64,000 nucleotides of DNA from Polytrichum commune (taxonomy: Eukaryota; Streptophyta; Polytrichopsida; Polytrichales; Polytrichaceae). A program made the translations under genes and the position numbers. Numbering within the stretch: position 1 is the stretch's first letter; the number at the start of each line of letters is the position of its first letter. Where the stretch lies: assembly GCA_950295325.1 (NCBI GenBank), contig OX485805.1, positions 15,177,501 through 15,241,500 on the forward strand. Reading direction: 5' to 3'. Below the pieces are notes generated by a model. That model did not search any database. It saw only the letters and a program-made list of their open reading frames with translations, and had not been told where the DNA came from. Shown here one piece after another: positions 13,700-27,141 of this stretch.

Positions 13700-16100
13700 A
13701 GGCTATGTAGTACTAAATTTTTCACTCTTTAGTGCAAATTATAATTTAGTGTAAACAAATACTTCTAAGAGCCATAATTTTTGGGATTATGTATGTGTGA
13801 ACATGCCAATACCTTGAGATATCATAAGAAGCCAATAGGAAGGACCATAGTCTGATAGAAAATGACATATCGTTTGATATCTAGATAGGCCATAGAAAAG
13901 GTATATAAGGGGGGCAATTTTAAAGAGAGGGCCCCCCAAATTTTAGTTCTTGTGATGTATCGGAACTCTACCGGTTTTTGTAATTCTCTCTTGTGAATCG
14001 ATTGCTTATTGTTATTTGGAAATTGTGGCATTGATGTGTGATATATCTTTGCTTGACAATTGTATGTGGTGCCAATTATTTAAAGTTTACTATGGGGTGA
14101 ATGTACTAGAAGTTATCTAATTTTGCGTTAGTTCTGTGTGATCACTTTTTGAATGGTATAATTGATTAAATCTATCTAGAGAGATTCATGAGTTTTCGTC
14201 TATCCGCTTTACTCTAAAGTCAAATTGTGCGTTGCTAGTCTTATCTTTCTGTTGCAGAAGATGATTAATTTGATGAGTATGGCTATTGTCTAGTTGTGTA
14301 TGATTTTAGGGAAGCCTGTGTAAATTAAGCTATGGCCTGGCTGAATTGAAATTTAGTCTAAACTTCAACAGATTGTGATTGTGAATTGGTAATGTATAAG
14401 TCCATTAACCGTTATTTTTTGTGAGATGGATAAAATCTACTTGAAGTGGCTAATCTTTTAATTGCTGATAAACAAACGAGAGAGATTTTAGAGTAAGAAA
14501 TTAATAATTTGAGTTTCAATTAGTTGAAGGACGTCTAGGGCAGTGTCTGGGAAGTATTTTTTTAGGCATTGTCGTTGATTTACATGTTGGCATACTTTGA
14601 GATTGTTTTATTCATTTGAGGCATCTTTCAAAGACTACTCTAAAAAATGATTGTTAACTTCCCTAATGTCTCAAATTTCAATCGGTTATTTATGAGACTC
14701 AATTCGTCCATCAGTAATTACTTGTTGGTTCTACCCGAACTTTGCAGGGCAACGTTACATGGCCGGATAATATAATACCTCACTGTCATAATCAAGGCTA
14801 TTGTCTACAGGAGAGAAAAAACAATTTGTAATTTTAAAATGGAATTCAGTAGTTACTTGGGATTGGAATGAGTAGAGAAGTTGATGAAGGCTATCGTTTG
14901 TGCATGGCTACACAATTAATTTACCGGGGATGATTCTCATAATAAAATATTAACATAAACAACGACAACCCAGTGAGGATTATGCAAAGCAAATGCCCTT
15001 CCATAATTGTAAACAATGATGAGTGCAAATTAAGAATACAATAAAAGTGGAGATACGTATTGCAGGCAATTGAAGATATAAGTGCATGGCATGCATTTGA
15101 ATCATTGCATTAGAAATAGATACAACTCTTTATGAGGGAATGGATTAAGAGCGTGCAATTAGATTGAATTTCATAGCAAAGAGGTTGAATTGTCATTGCA
15201 TTGAAATATTGTATTGAGTGAATGTTAAGATTATGGACTTTGTAGTGTAAATGGAGGAATTGCTTTATTCTAACATTTGATAGGATTTGAAGCGCCAATA
15301 TGTGAAGACTATTGACTGCGAAGGGTTAACCGGTTGCGGAGAAGACAAAAGAACGTTGCCGTTGAATCGGTTAGTGTTGATTGATAATTCAAATCTGAAG
15401 CAAATTAAGAATAACTTGGAACTCCACCCCTTTTAAAAATTGAATTGATTAAGCATTATTTGTAAGAATGAAACGAATTGGTGAATTAGATGATTTTTGA
15501 ACTAAGAGTGTGGAATCTTCACACTTAATAAATCAAATAAATTGATGTATTAGGTGAGAACATGTTAATAGGCATAAGTGGTTTTGACTTATTGACATGA
15601 AGAAATAACTTATGATTATCTTGGCCGAGACCAAATATAAGACTATTATTGGACTCGATAATTAAGATTGTTTTTAATTCAAGGAGAGTAACAATCATGT
15701 GAGGATGACTGAATTGTATTTTCAAGTTACATTAAAGAGAATAAATGAACGACATAATATTGACTACACCGGAGTGCCCCAGGCTTTGGTAAAAAAAAAC
15801 AAAAATGGGTTACTTCTGCAAGATTATTGATTATGGATGTGCTTATACTTATGCACCACACTTGGTCCAATTAATATGAACTCACTGCCATATTATTGTT
15901 TGGGAACTTAGAGTGAGGTGAGTGACTATCACGAATGCATGTACTGATTTGGAGAAATTTTAAAAGTTTTTTATCGCTTATCTATAACTCAATTCACAGT
16001 TTTAATCCGAAAGAAAGTGAAATAACCTTGTGTTTTCCTTAATAAAACTTATCAAGACACCTAGATGATATGCAAGTCACATTTTAGATATTCCCTAATT
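13700..16100 (+). repeat. Family X element, non-coding 3' part (copy 3)
   Basis: AT-rich stretch colinear with 9.34-11.65 kb. It differs by carrying repeat R at ~14.55-14.75 kb, absent from the other forward copy. No coding sequence was recognised. Confidence 0.5.
14545..14747 (+). repeat. Dispersed repeat R inside family X copy 3
   Basis: A diverged copy: TTTACATGTTGGCATAC, then CTACTCTAAAAAATGATTG, then ATCGGTTATTTATGAGACTC align with the other R copies. The matching place in family X copy 2 has no R, so this looks like an insertion. Confidence 0.5.
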
Positions 16101-18051
16101 GTTTCTTTCAGTTTGTTCGTAATAAAAAACTACACTACACGCATCATCCACAATAAAACGACATGGTCGTCATTCGGCTACAATATTGATGGCTTTCAAT
16201 CATAAATCCGTCACTCGTTGTATCAAATCATTTTTTTAATCTTTATATTATGATCCAATCTATCAGTACTCCATGATGAAAGTCATCAAATATAATTAAT
16301 ATAATTAATTAATATCTTATATGGTTGGTACGAAATGTAACGTTTATTGATATAACTCCATCATTACTTTACCTTAATATGACATTAAATTGCCATTGCA
16401 TTTAAATATCCTCTTTAATGAATATTCAATTACATCATTTAAAAAAAATGATATCCACATCTAGATACTCAATGCATTTTTCTTAGTTTAGTGCCAAACA
16501 TTTATTTGTTGTCTTGATTTATAATATCTAATATCTCGTAAATCAAGAAAACTTTTTTCTATCATTTATTATTCATATTTCATTCTCTTCATCAAAATAT
16601 TCTTATAAACTTCATAAATATAATTTAGAATATAAATATAATTTAATTAATATGTCAAACAAATAATTAATTGTTTACTATTACGAGGTTGAAGTTGGGA
16701 TTTTCTGGAAATATAATCCGAATATTTGGGGCCGTATGGTATTGATCTATTTTTCCTCTTATGTTCAGCAATATAATAGGCAATCTCTGCTATATCTGAA
16801 TATTTATACAAATATTACACAAATGTTTTACTAAAAATCGAGAAAATTAATATATTTTGATAGAACGTTTATATGAATGATCAATTTTATAATCATTTAG
16901 TCTATATGTACACTTATAATACGTTTGAGTAATGAAATCATCATTCTAGAGATGTTGAGAATTTTTCCTCCTACAATGGTTTTCTCAATATTCCATTGTA
17001 ATTTATTCTTATACCCTAAGCCTTGACCATCTATAAAATCCAAAATGCGCTCACAAAGTAAAAGCAAGATGACTAAACACAAATTAGCAAATCCTTGCTT
17101 TATTTTTTTTAGTCCATTGAAGATCTTCAAATTTTATAGGGGTGAATGTTGGATATTGGATATTTAAATTTATTGTAATCCTCTCCATAATTGCAAAATT
17201 AAAAACACGTCTAATACCAAATATCAATATTTAAAACAAAATACTAGCTCTATATAGTTTTATATGTTATTAAAAAATACGAATGTTATTTAAAATTCAA
17301 TCATACTTTTAATAATACATGTTATATTTGACAACATACAACTTTAAAGTTGACAATTCCTCATAATATGTACGATTTAATGTACTATACTTGACAAATG
17401 ACCAATAATTTGAAATAAATTCAAAATAAAGGTGTATCATGAATTTCATTTTATGTGAAAATATGATCAAATCCTCACCAAAAAATGCAATGAAATATAA
17501 TGTTAGAAAGGAAAAATTTGTCACATATCTCTTCTGAAACTCGGAGTGGACGAGTATAAGAGTGAGATATTGGCTCTTATATATGTTTGATTACCTAAAC
17601 CCTAATAAAGAGAGACGTATAAATAATGAATTTTTATCTCATCATTTATGGCCGTTGGATGTACGATGAAGATGTGCGATTTATAACTTGCTCTTGTTAA
17701 AAATATAGGGTTCTCAAACCTTTGCCACCTAAAAGTATTTGGAAATTAGAGGAAGATGTCATAGAAACTCCATCTTTATCTAAATTAAAGGCGACAATAT
17801 TAGTTGTTGATTCATGCATTGCTTGTAAATAATCTAATATAGGCTTTGGATGCTTACTCGTGTAGGTCCTATATTTCTCATGCTATAAAGATAGGTTTTT
17901 TAGGAGGTGGGAGGCTTTCCCTTAACATATGATGAAAGTTTGAGAGTCATCTATGAGGCCTTCATGAACTGGGGTGTGCGAGTGTAGTAGTTGGTTCACC
18001 CTAGTTGGATTAACACATGGTAGAAAATGAAATTTCATTTGAATGAAAATG
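16101..18051. other. AT-rich intergenic sequence, no gene recognised
   Basis: Very AT-rich. The minus-strand frames of 77 and 71 codons near 16.9 and 17.3 kb have no recognisable motif. Confidence 0.5.
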
Positions 18052-19489
18052 CTAATAATAGGCACACATGAAAGATCTTGATACCTTAATCATGTCATGA
18101 TGAAATGCGGGGCTGACAATGCGGCAGTAGAGCACCCATTCCTTGCCACTAGTCATCACCAATCCTTTGTGCAACAAGGGTGAATTTTTCTTGAGAATCT
18201 GAATGTCCTTGGCAATGATTTCATTCTTGTCCAAGAGTAGCTCATTCACAATGTGGGGCTTTGTGATTGTCAACACTGTCTCCGGGCCTAGAAACCACAT
18301 GTATATCTTTTGTGCAGATTGTCAACAAGCATTTTGCTATTATTATTATATTGTATATATAACAATATTAAAAATAAGATCTAATGAATAATCTAATGAA
18401 TTGTAATGAATAATCTCCCACATTTTCTCGCTCCCTCTTATTAATAAGATGAAAGGTTCACAACCACAACATCAACAAATTGAATAATGGTTGCATATTA
18501 TAGCAAATGGTGGAGCAATACGTAGATGACATAATAAGCATGCCATGGAAGTGTCATCAATTATAGGTGGTAATGTGCATCCTGGTATGGAATCATGATT
18601 AGAGACATCAACATAAGTGTTTATCTTGACCACTACAAATTTTAAGAGGAGGTGAGCTAAGGACATCCTCTATGTAAGCATTTCTTCAACTCTTTTATAA
18701 AGCTCACGGTTGAGAGGTCATGAGCATGCTCGAGAGTTAGACATCTTTACAAGAGATTTTGGCAACTTGAGGTTTTAGAACCTCATATGCAGAGTGTTGG
18801 CAATAGTTCCATTTATTGCTGTCCAATTAACGCGAGTGATGCTAAACCCAACGCTGTAAAAACTTGCATAGTAATTAAATAGGCTTTTGAGAATGTTCAC
18901 CACCTTCTCATTGAGCTCCCATGTTGGTTGTGGGTCATCTACCAATAAAACTTTGAACCAAGATTCTAGCTTTTGCAAATATGATAGGTAGTCAAATGAG
19001 ACAAGCTTTGGTGTGTTGGAATGCTCTTTCAATTGCTACCGAAAAACGTCTAGAACCTCATCAATCTAAATAACAAGAGGTACACTCAACACTTAAAAGT
19101 GACGGTTTTAGCATCATCCACCTACCCTCCTCCATATGGAAGAAAGGTTGAGGTCCAAGGTGCTTGGCAGACTGTATTGCTTATTAGTCCAGGCCACATG
19201 ATGGGGCAAGATGCACGGGTAGAATATTGTAGTCGCCGACATCCATGTCCTTTGCCGCAGCTTCGTTGAGCATCTGCTTCATCTTTGCATGGTTGCCCAA
19301 CATCCACTGCCCGGGGGGGGGGGGGGGGGGGGCTTTCACCCTTTGTCTCTCCAAAATTCTCTGCATATGCAAGGGCACAAGCACGTATCTTTGCAGGAAC
19401 GAGACACCCAGGTGCACCATCACCAAGACCAACACCGTCGGCAACAACACCAAAGCCCATTGCCATAGCTGCTCCATTAGCAACGCCAT
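18052..19489 (-). pseudogene. Cytochrome P450 (CYP72-clan-like), 5' portion only
   Basis: The first exon begins at the ATG at 19489. It encodes a hydrophobic membrane anchor (residues ~5-35), a basic linker (MQRILERQRVKA), a proline run, then GNHAKMKQMLNEAAAKDMDV, typical of the N-terminus of CYP72-clan enzymes. A second piece (18300 down to 18052) starts with MWFLGPE and continues through KGLVMTSGKEW and RIVSPAFHHDMIK, matching the family's GLV..G..W...RR..PAFH region. The I helix, ExxR and heme Cys loop are absent further along the minus strand. The first exon ends in a stop (LAPSCGLD then TGA-type end) with no clear donor, and ~900 bp of unrelated sequence separates the pieces. A truncated pseudogene is most likely. 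Confidence 0.7.
19313..19332 (+). repeat. Poly(G) tract, 20 G, inside the P450 fragment
   Basis: Read on the minus strand this is a C run coding for the proline run of the P450 N-terminus. Normal relatives have only two or three prolines here. The length makes slippage likely and may be unstable or mis-sequenced. Confidence 0.8.
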
Positions 19490-20207
19490 GGCTGATCTGA
19501 TCGTCTCAAAGCCTCTGAGTGATGGATAGGTGACAAACGAAAGTCGAATTTGCTCTTGACGTACACGTTTTTCACTCCTGACGGTGTTGGATTTGTTTGT
19601 GTTACAAATTTCACTGACAACAACCTGAACTAAGTTACAATCATGGCACTTCGAGATGAGCAACACATTCTATTCAAACTTGGCAGTGATGGGGCTTCTC
19701 ATACCTTTCTTTCAAGAGCAGTATTAGCAGCGATGGGCGATAAAATATCAATGTCCCTCATGAGTACATTGCAGAGAGCATATGGTGACGTGTGGGCCAG
19801 TGAAATAACACTTTATAGTATCAGATACCGTGTGAGGAGAAACTCTTGGTGTGGGGTTGAGTACTTGTGTTGTTAGTAAATTCCCTGTTGACAGCATTTG
19901 GACAGATGTTGTCCATGAGCTTTCCCAGTGCTGGAAGCAGTGTTCAAGTTTGAAGTGTGCACATGCATTTCAATGTGAAGAACTTCAAAATGTGGATTGG
20001 GCATCCAATGCTTCCAATGATTTAAGTTTCAATCGACTTCTACGATCACTCTTCACCCATCTTTGGAAAATCCACGTTCACATATAGCTATGCTTGTAGG
20101 AATTACGAGTTACCATTGCTACAATCTCATCATTGTAGGCCAATTTTGCATGAACTCCCGATCGGTGCCACAAAACAACCATGCTTCGTGCATTCCTTTC
20201 TGTTCGC
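19490..20207. other. Upstream of P450 fragment, no gene recognised
   Basis: Several overlapping open frames on both strands, none with recognisable motifs. Confidence 0.35.
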
Positions 20208-20775
20208 TTACCTTCATCAAAGTTTCTACAAATTCCAGTATTTCTCTTTTGCATCGATGTGCTATGTCATTGTTGCAATCAAACCTCACAAATAATTTGT
20301 CAAGCCGTTGCTCAATGAATTAACTCCTCTTAATCTCATCCAAGTGTAACGTTTGGGATAAATAATCTTGTGGCACTAAAAATAGGCAAATTATAAAAAC
20401 GGACATTTGAATTGTCAAACACTTTTTAAACATACTATGCACCAAGAATTTTTACATCCCTCAATCATACTAGCACATTGACAACCATTGTTACCTTCAT
20501 CAAAGTTTCTACAAATTCCAGTCTTTCTCTTTTGCATCGATGTGCTATGTCATTGTTGCATTCAAACCTCACAAATAATTTGTCAAGCCGTTGCTCAATG
20601 AATTGACTCCTCTTAATCTCATCCAAGTGTAACGTTTGGGATAAATAATCTTGTGGCACTAAAAAATAGGCAAATCATAAAAACGGACATTTGAATTGTC
20701 AAACACTTTTTAAACATACTATGCACCAAGAATTTTTACATCCCTCAATCATACTAGCACATTGACAACCATTGT
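20208..20775 (+). repeat. Tandem direct duplication, 283-bp unit x2
   Basis: The unit beginning TTACCTTCATCAAAG at 20208 starts again at 20491 and runs to ~20775 with very few differences. The minus strand of each copy carries a ~50-codon frame (QDYLSQTLHLDEIKRSQ...). It is open for 64 codons in the second copy and interrupted in the first. A recent local duplication; the protein is not recognised. Confidence 0.85.
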
Positions 20776-20878
20776 ACATCTAACTTTACTTCAAAATTCT
20801 TAATAACCATTTCGAATTTACACACTAGAGAAAATATTGTACATGTCCCTTATGTATGCTATGTACTCTAGTGCCCCA

Positions 20879-20891
20879 GGGGGGGGGGGGG
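20879..20891 (+). repeat. Poly(G) tract, 13 G
   Basis: A G run at the left inverted arm of the candidate element; the right arm has only CCCC at the mirrored place. Confidence 0.8.
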
Positions 20892-21478
20892 TAAGACTCC
20901 TCATACCACGTACAAATTAATGTGAGTGTAAGAAGGGGTCTTATTTGAGGCATTAGCGTACATAGTATATGTCAAAAGGGAGAAGTATTATTTTTCTCTA
21001 GTCTATAAATTTAAAAAGGATATTGTGAATTTTGAAGTACCTGTTGATGTACAAAAAAACAGGCCTATTATTTAGGAATTTTTTGACAAAAATGTGCTAG
21101 TTTCATCCAATTCACATTTTCATCCATGGTCATCGTATGGTCATAGTCCTCAATAACAATTTGTGTCTAATCTTGTTAGGGCTTGTATTTGGAATTTAAG
21201 TTTTTACAAAATGGAGGCCTTTCAAGTGCTCATGGGCTCCATTGAGTTTTTTCTCTTTGAATTGTGGCTCTCTTGAAATTATTGTGCTCTTGTCTTTCTT
21301 TGTTTGATGTAATCATTAAGTTACATGCTATGGATGAAAAAAATGTTTAATGACTTCTTAATCGGAAAGCGAAAGTGGATTTTATATGTAATAAATTGTT
21401 ATTTAATTTATGATTTATATTTTGTATATGTAATTAGGGCATTTATCACAATAATCTGAAAAACATGGTATACATACA

Positions 21479-21596
21479 CACTAGTAGAAAATTGTGCCCA
21501 AAAAAACCGCAGTCAAAATCGGTTGCGGTTCTTTTGACCAGCCTGATATGCAGCCGATTTTGATTACGATTCTTTTTACATAGTTTTCAACTAGTG
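21479..21596. mobile_element. CACTA-type MITE (118 bp, TSD ACA)
   Basis: The left end CACTAGTAGAAAA and right end TTTTCAACTAGTG form 13-bp TIRs with one mismatch, flanked by the 3-bp direct repeat ACA. CACTA termini and 3-bp TSDs are hallmarks of the CACTA (En/Spm) superfamily. The interior also has an imperfect inverted repeat around ATCGG / CCGAT motifs, so a transcript would fold into a hairpin. Confidence 0.75.
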
Positions 21597-21799
21597 ACAT
21601 TATCCCATATTCTAGCATGCCATGATTATGTATATATTTTCTAAACTTATTATATATATAGAGGGTTTAATTTCATAATGACCCACACACGTCATTACAA
21701 TTCCAATGAAAAGTCCACCCCTTGGGGCTAATCCCTCAAATACCACCCCTTTCTACACTCATATTAGTTTGTATGTGGTATGAAGAGTCCACCCCAAGA

Positions 21800-22400
21800 G
21801 TTTGACCTCTTTTTTCAAGGTTTTGTTTGAAGGAAAACACTCAATTGACTACTTTTGGTACAATTTAGCTTCATGAAGGAAAATAAATACACTAGCCCAA
21901 AGAGGAATCGTCATTGCATATAAACATACCTCTCATCCATCCAAATAAGCCCCAAGAACATGGGGATTCTCTTAAGTTTTAAAAGTGAACGTACTAATTC
22001 GGCTACCTATTCATCTTTAACCCCTAAAGGATGAAACAAAATCTACCCAAAATTGCGTAAAACAATTCACCTTGCTCAAAAGTTTATTAAAAGAACTTCA
22101 TACCTATGATCTTGAAGCTGCCCATACGGATGGCATCTTTGTGAAGTTAAGATTGTTCACACCAAAGTTCAACAATTCATTTGTCCCAAAATCAAAAGAT
22201 TATAATGTAAATGTGTGTGCTAGTATTACCAATGTCTAGAGTTTGCCATGACTACTCATTTTAATAGTTCATTTCTTCTCACTTTAGCACTCAAAACCAA
22301 GACATATGTTATGGCTAAGGGTGCATCTATTTTTAATTTATTTAAAAATACACATTTTAAAATGCATTTTAAAATACTCAACAAAATTTGAGGCATTTTT
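21800..22400. other. AT-rich spacer, no gene recognised
   Basis: Nothing with family resemblance was seen. Confidence 0.4.
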
Positions 22401-25140
22401 TAATGTTTTTATCTATAAATTCACTACTACATCAGTGCAAGTCAGTAAAGCAAATATAGACATGTGTAACTTTGCCAATTGTTCCATATTACCATATAGC
22501 ATTAGTACATTCAAACTAAACAACAATGCCTGAGCCCTAAGCCCCAAGCTCCAAGCCCCGGACAGAGAATGACGACGACATTGAACAAGATGAATTTTGC
22601 ATCGGGGACGATCCACGCGTAGTTTTGGATCAATACTTGGGTGGAGAAGAAGTCGAAAAACTTATCCTTGAAGAAGGAAATATTTTTGACAATGATAAGA
22701 ATTGGAGTCCATCGTGGCAATCCTTTCCCATCCTATGGTGGTGGCCAACTTCACTACCATCACGGCCATAATTGTGTGTCAAGTCAATGCAATTATTGTA
22801 CCTTATTTTGGGTGACGTGTCCATGCCCATTCCTAAAATAGTGTTCTAGCTTAGACATCCACCCGTTCGAAGCAACTATGGCAATGTCTAACGTCCACAA
22901 CACACAAGTTTCTAGCAATTTTTGTTGGATGCCCTCTAAGTATGGCTGCCATTTTACATCACCAACTAAAGTGAACAAAGATGTGGCCTATGACTGCAAA
23001 TATATGTTTTCCTAATGCTTTTGAAGCATGTATAGTGTTGTGATTCAAGATTATTGTTCACATTGAGGGTGGTTAATGCATACCATTCACGTTTGTTGGG
23101 AATACTAATGTATGAATTGCTTGCGACATGTTTTTGTGCTACTTCAATATGTTGTCTACAATTGCAAACATGTTTCCAAGGCATAACAAATTGTGTACTC
23201 ATTTAACACACATCGTATGTTCATCATTGTCCATAGCCACATTCCCAAAGATGCACTCCAATTGCATTGCACACAATGCAATTAAAATGAACTATTCCTA
23301 TTGTCATGCCAATTTTTTTCAAACCACAACACAACCACAAACATGGCATAATTTTCTAATTCTGTCTATTTTCCAGCTAGTCTCCAACGCCTTTGCACAA
23401 AACATGGCGGCTAATGTCTATTTTTAATGTATGTTTACATGTATGTTTACATTGAGGCTTGCAAGTCCAACACTGCATTACACAATTTCACTTCTAGTCC
23501 TAAGCATATGGTGGGAGCTTGTATTTAGTGCCGTCTTTGATGTTCTTCTACCTTGCGACATGTTCTTCATTATAGTGGATCATGTCTTCCCCTACACAAC
23601 CATGTCACAACGCCCCCACACCCCCCACCCAAAACCTTTTTTTAATATATATAAAAGAATTCCCCATTTCAAATCAAAGTTAAGGAAACAAACATTGGTT
23701 GCCCCTCCACATGTGTTCACTTCCTCCAACCACATCCACTGCTGCAAACACAATACCGCCCAATACATTTTTACGTATGTTTGCCCAATATATGTCCTTC
23801 ACATGCCCACCGTGCCTCCAACAAAATCGGTTTTGATTTCCACAAAGGTTACATGGCTTTCACAACCCATATGAAAAATCTCCTCCTCGGCAGGTTCCTC
23901 TTCAACACATTCTCACACAACATATTAATTGTTTGTTTGTTGCATTACAAGCACAAGCATGCACAAACCACTAGTCGCACCAATCCAATTGCAAAGACAT
24001 CCACCTTCCCCCACACTCTTCCTTTGCTACACATGTTGACCCATTTTTGTTTACACATGTAGCACTCACGTCCTCAAGGGCTCATTCGCCATTGCCACTT
24101 CTGATGTGGAAAATACAATATCCCCCACAAGGTTAGGCATGTTCCACATGGGTTGTGGGTGTTCCAACAACAACAACGTTGTTGGGTCCAACCTTATAAA
24201 CTCCATGGTGGACTCCATTTTAACTCGTTTCGACCTTGACTCTTTGAGCATAAGTACTCTCCATTTTGGATTGTCCTCTTTTGTGAGAGAAACATTGATG
24301 CACTTGCAAAGGAAATACAAATGGTTATGCCTCGGTGTCAACAACTAGTTCATTGAAGTTTACAACCAGGAAACCATCATTGTCCCTCTTGTAGTTTGTG
24401 CCACCATCAACACCCGCACCGTTGCAAACCTTTACACATTGCATTGCATTTATAGGGGTGCTCACGCTCCCATAGTCCAAGTGCAGTATGTGCTTCAATA
24501 GTCCTAAGCATGCAACTTTATTTTGCCTTATTCTCTTACTACTTGTCCCCCCTAGGGGTGTAGAACACGTTACCCACACCCTAGTTGTTTGTGGCCATGG
24601 TCCATGTGCAGTATGTGCTTCAGTAGTCATAAGCATGCAACTTTATTTTGCAGTCTTTTCTTACTACATGTCCCCCTAGGGGTGTAGAACATGCTACCCA
24701 CACCACAATCGTTTTTTGTGGCCATGCCCTTGCACATCCCATCCTCACATCAAAAATGATTTCCATATGCATTTATTTTGGAATGCAACTTAGCAATTAT
24801 GCGTGGTGGGATAGCCAAGGGATGCACGTCATCACCCCTCCCATCCACTAGTTTCCCTCCACGTCCATTTTTTGCACCTCATTGCACACCCATTTCATGA
24901 GCATCAGGAATGTACCACCTCTTTCCACGACTATGCCTTCTTTGCCTTGTACCTACTGCACACACAAATATTCTTCCATTCAACCTTTCCACCAACATGA
25001 ATTCCCCTTCCGCCCACACCTTGCCCACCACTACAACCACTACACACAAATCATTCTCAACCCATGTCATGTTATTAGTCCAGTTGTATGTTTGCCATCT
25101 AGGGCACATACTGTACAACTGCTAAAAAATGGCTTCTAAT
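22400..25140 (-). pseudogene. Degenerate minus-strand coding-like region, unrecognised
   Basis: The plus strand is unusually C- and A-rich with few G, and many medium-length open frames occur. On the minus strand, pieces such as 24066-24344, 24325-24636 and 24879-25118 look protein-like but are broken by frequent stops. No motif was assigned. An old transposon body or decayed gene is plausible. The purine bias, not homology, is the only support. Confidence 0.2.
24478..24730 (+). repeat. Tandem direct duplication, ~120-bp unit x2
   Basis: The block GTGCAGTATGTGCTTCA...GGGGTGTAGAACA... occurs at 24482 and again at ~24605 with small changes, including one short insertion near the end. Confidence 0.8.
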
Positions 25141-26885
25141 AGGGGGTGATCCACATTGAGGGCGTACACGCTCTCCAATCTATGTGAAAGAAAAACAAAG
25201 TATTAAGGCATTACACACTCATGAATGCATGAACTAATAATGGACTACCTCAAGGCAACACCGTCCCAAAATGGCTCATGTCGTGCACATGTGGGGCGCA
25301 AAGATGCCACTGCAATGCTAGGTTCAAACCCGACATATTATGCGTCATAGGTCACCCATACAATCAATCCCCTCCAGGAGCCCCTATACCAATGCCAAGA
25401 ATATAATTCATAGAATGTACATACTGCAACGATAAATTTGCTCCAAAAGGCTTTGCCAAGAAAAATACAAAGTATCAACTACTTATCAATAGTATCGAAA
25501 CAAGGGATGGAATGTAGTCCCACTCGTGATCTTAACATCAAGTGCAAGAACTACCATGAACATACCATCAATGATAAACCTATAAATTAAATTGAAACCC
25601 CATGTCACAAAAATAAAAACTACATATAAACAAATTAACACAATAGTCACACAAATATGTACACTCCATAAGTAAAGATTATAAAATTGACAATTTGTCA
25701 TAGACCTTCAAGACCCACCTTAGACCAACATTAAAAAAATAAAAATAAAATTGTAGGTTTGACACCAACCGCCGAATTAGCTCAATTAACAATTTTGAAG
25801 GGATAGGCCATTGGTTGATACTACATTTTCTGCATATACTCACATAGCATAATCAAGTCATTCTACATCCACTCAAACATCTCAATAGGAATTGAACTTG
25901 AACCAATTTTATAAAACTAACAATCATTCCCAACCAACATGGAGCTAATGACATGGTGTTCATGAACCCCAAAAAATATAAATACGAGCTTATATTTACA
26001 CTCTCTAAATGACACCCTTCTCGGAAGCACCCAAAGATTTTGGTTATTGGTTATTGGTTATTATTAGCAATTATTGGATATTGATGTAGGGTCTACTCCC
26101 TGCACAAGGTGAAGTAGTTCTACATCTAACATCATTGTCCTTTAGGACATGGCCACATATGTTTTACGTAATTGCACTCTATTCACTTTGGCCTCCTTCT
26201 GGCCTCCTTTAGAGACTGAAGTTATTCTCTTCTTCTTTGTACCCCCCCCCCTCCGAACACACACAACAAGGTTTGTGGTTAGATTGAATGCCAAAATGCA
26301 AGTGTTACAATGAGATTGGAATTTTTACTCAAACTATAGACACTATTCCAAGTTCATTATTAGTTAACACAATTTGGGAGGGCCTAGGTGATTACTCAAA
26401 GATAAAAAAAAATCTCAACTTTGACTTCCTATAACTTTTGCATCTCAAATTTGATTGTGAAATTTGAAATGACAATTCACGAGTTTTGCAAATGGTGTGT
26501 AGACAAGACACATTTGAATCCCATCAAATCGTCCAAATTGTATGTGGAAGTGCCCACAATAAGACCACACACCTTATCCGTGTTCAATTTGGTGAATGCT
26601 TGGCCATACACGATTAGGTGGTTTTGGCAAAAAAAAAAAGGGTAGAGAGAAAGTAGACCCTTCTTTACACTAGAGCATGAGTTGAGAGCTTGAATTGTGG
26701 TTTTTGGAAGTTTTGATACTTGGAGTTGACAAGCTCTCATCCAAAGATCAAACTATTGAGAGCTAGATGTAAAGAGTGCCTTATCAATGAACGGCGTTTT
26801 GAACAATAAGGGATCCCAACAAGCGTAGCCCATTTATCAAGAGGACAATTTTACACAAACAATTATGCTTGAATCATGGGACTAG
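25141..26885. other. Intergenic sequence, no gene recognised
   Basis: It contains a GGTTATT microsatellite near 26040-26065 and a C run near 26244-26252. No coding family was recognised. Confidence 0.4.
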
Positions 26886-27141
26886 CATGTCAAAGCTCGT
26901 TGATGTGGCCTTGGGACATATATTAGAACCACCTTATTTTGACCTTAATGGAGAGCCCTTGGAGTTTTTAGATGTTGATGAGAGACCTCCACCTATTATG
27001 AAACTGGCAGATGCTTGACATTATGCTCAATTATTAGCTACATTTTTTATGGGCAACCCATTAGAGTTTACTCCTGCATATGTAATGAAATTGCAAGTCA
27101 TATCGGAGAAACTCAATAAGATATTTGTTGCTAATTTGAAA
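26886..27141 (+). pseudogene. Unrecognised decayed ORF
   Basis: One frame reads for ~85 codons with a single internal TGA near 27016 (KLVDVALGHILEPPYFD..., then LLATFFMGNPLEFTPAYV...) and ends in a TAG. Composition is protein-like, but no family was recognised. It is probably a transposon remnant. Confidence 0.25.

Larger units (their letters stand above)
20879..21796. mobile_element. Candidate TIR DNA transposon (~0.9 kb, non-autonomous)
   Basis: The ~75 bp after the G run at 20879 (GGGGTAAGACTCCTCATACC...) match the reverse complement of ~21724-21796 (rc: GGGGTGGACTCTTCATACC...) with scattered mismatches. Inverted ends of this length around a 0.9-kb non-coding interior suggest a MITE-like element. 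Exact ends and target duplication were not established. A CACTA-type MITE lies inside it. Confidence 0.4.

Noticed and set aside
23128-24062. Plus-strand frames of 93-147 codons as genes
   Set aside because: They reflect the G-poor composition that removes stops; Cys/His/Pro/Thr-rich content has no family likeness.
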